This document shows, piece after piece, positions 63,204-64,000 of a DNA stretch of 64,000 nt. The stretch covers positions 1 to 64,000 of the forward strand of contig CAIQOV010000023.1 in assembly GCA_903873585.1 (NCBI GenBank). Direction: 5' to 3'. The notes beneath the pieces are model-generated. The model ran no database searches. It was not told the origin of the DNA and saw only the letters and a program-made list of their open reading frames with translations. How positions within the stretch are numbered: position 1 is the first letter of the stretch; each line of letters starts with the position of its first letter. The position numbers and the translations under genes are program-made. Source of the stretch: an uncultured Rhodobacterales bacterium. GTDB taxonomy: Bacteria > Pseudomonadota > Alphaproteobacteria > Rhodobacterales > Rhodobacteraceae.

Positions 63204-64000
63204 TCAATAGCCCAAAGCGCAGCCGTCTTTGCGCGGGTCTGATGCGCCGATCAGCACGCCGCTGTCTTGCATCAGAATATTCTGCGCCCCGCCCAACGCA
63301 TCTGGCGGGGTGATGACCTGATGGCCCATTTGCGCCAGTTGCGCGCGCACGTCTTGCGAATAACCCCGCTCAACCTCCATCCCGTCCACCCACGAAAAGC
63401 TGCGTGGGGCGTCGACGGCGGCTTGGGTATCCATTTCAAAATCCACAAGGTTCGAGACAAAGCGCGCATGGCCCGTGGGTTGATAGGCCCCGCCCATCAC
63501 GCCAAAGGGCATAATCACCTTGCCCTTGCGCTTCAGCATCCCCGGAATGATCGTGTGCATCGGGCGCTTGCCGCCCATCAGTTCATTCGGATGGCCCGCA
63601 GTCAGGCTAAAGCCTGCGCCTCGGTTCTGGAAGATCACCCCGAATTTGGACGAGGCTAGCCCCGCCCCAAAGCCGTAGTAGATGGAATAAATCAGCGAAA
63701 CGGCCATGCGGTCGCGGTCAACCACGCTGATATAGATTGTGTCGCGATGGATGGCTTCGGCCAAGGGGTTGGGGTTGGGCGATGCGCGGTTGGGGTCGAT
63801 CAGCGCGGCCAGTTTGGCGGCGGTTGCATCGGACAGCATATGATCCAGACGCGGGCTGTGTTCGGCGATAAAACGGTTGCGCGTGTCATAGGCCAGCTTG
63901 CCCGCCTCCGCCTCGATATGGGCGCGCTGGGCTCCGAACGGGTCCATCGACTTGAGATCAAAGTGTTTCAGGATGTTGAGCATCAAGATTGCCGTAGCAC
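63204..64000 (-). CDS. Gamma-glutamyltransferase, small-subunit end (5' part outside the window)
   Basis: The frame runs off the right edge: codons continue upstream of the ATG at 63986 (…TAILMLNILKHFDL), so that ATG is internal. Visible part: DTIYISVVDRDRMAVSLIYSIYYGFGAGLASSKFGVIFQNRGAGFSL, GGKRPMHTIIPGML, GVMGGAYQPTGHARF. The nucleophile-Thr position (DTIYISV in place of TTH.SV) appears as DT with Ile after it, as in several gamma-glutamyltransferase-like proteins. Glutathione breakdown or related amide hydrolysis. Confidence 0.85.
   Translation of the reverse strand, partial: ATAILMLNILKHFDLKSMDPFGAQRAHIEAEAGKLAYDTRNRFIAEHSPRLDHMLSDATAAKLAALIDPNRASPNPNPLAEAIHRDTIYISVVDRDRMAVSLIYSIYYGFGAGLASSKFGVIFQNRGAGFSLTAGHPNELMGGKRPMHTIIPGMLKRKGKVIMPFGVMGGAYQPTGHARFVSNLVDFEMDTQAAVDAPRSFSWVDGMEVERGYSQDVRAQLAQMGHQVITPPDALGGAQNILMQDSGVLIGASDPRKDGCALGY

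Overview
The window looks like a Rhodobacteraceae (Alphaproteobacteria) chromosome. The right half carries the gene neighbourhoods expected there: yacG–rng–maf–infA, rpoE–chrR with a divergent FAD-oxidoreductase/DUF1365/DUF3833/SDR operon, rbfA–truB, dapB, rpsO–pnp. It is GC-rich, densely packed and full of ATGA stop/start overlaps. The left half (1 to about 35.6 kb) is clearly accessory: visibly lower GC, many hypothetical genes, long gene-poor stretches, several families of short palindromic repeats, an integrase, broken integrase pieces and a toxin–antitoxin pair. It ends at a tRNA-Phe gene (35626–35701, minus strand) whose 3' end faces the accessory DNA, the usual geometry for an island inserted at a tRNA. 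The left island border is outside the window.

Accessory region, left to right. An exported Sel1-like protein (313–1890). A gene-poor stretch with a DUF6626 gene and a coupled 56-codon gene. A minus-strand hypothetical gene divergent from a 634-aa protein of unknown family, which is followed by a tRNA-guanine-transglycosylase-like protein (6997–8277) that lacks the usual zinc motif. A secreted thermonuclease. Then the most striking locus, 9227–21863: SrfC-like dynamin-type GTPase plus a zinc-ribbon protein on the minus strand, a divergent five-gene chain with ATGA-type overlaps or near-zero spacing (multi-pass membrane protein, small GTPase, membrane coiled-coil protein, membrane-anchored trypsin-like protease, SrfA-like/DUF2135-like membrane protein), and a convergent SrfB-like actin/Hsp70-type ATPase. 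The parts suggest one membrane-spanning NTPase/protease machine of unknown function.

From 22 to 35.6 kb lie DUF3768, a catalytic-domain-only tyrosine recombinase with a 30-bp inverted-repeat site beside it, a cysteine-rich small protein, a DUF6641 gene fused to an integrase tail, a Phd/PemK-type toxin–antitoxin pair, a SNF2 helicase with a SWIM finger, a nitroreductase, a truncated integrase, an RTX-type repeat protein and an alternative oxidase. Six copies of one 25-bp palindrome, often with a second palindrome family nearby, recur only between 24.7 and 35.4 kb, mostly just upstream of minus-strand genes.

Core region (35.7–64 kb): gyrase inhibitor, RNase G-like enzyme, Maf, IF-1, a cation-efflux protein, the RpoE–ChrR photooxidative-stress regulators with two divergent promoters of identical layout, RsmB, an SDHAF4-like protein, DUF1643, TruB, a phosphodiester-glycosidase-like protein, RbfA, DapB, S15, PNPase, three glycosyltransferases, a CorA-like protein with a variant signature motif, a 1-Cys peroxiredoxin, an aldehyde dehydrogenase, an old-yellow-enzyme-type oxidoreductase, RluA, a homocysteine methyltransferase-like protein, a GFA protein, free-Met-R-sulfoxide reductase and a gamma-glutamyltransferase cut by the window end. 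All functional calls come from reading motifs and gene order; no database search was run.
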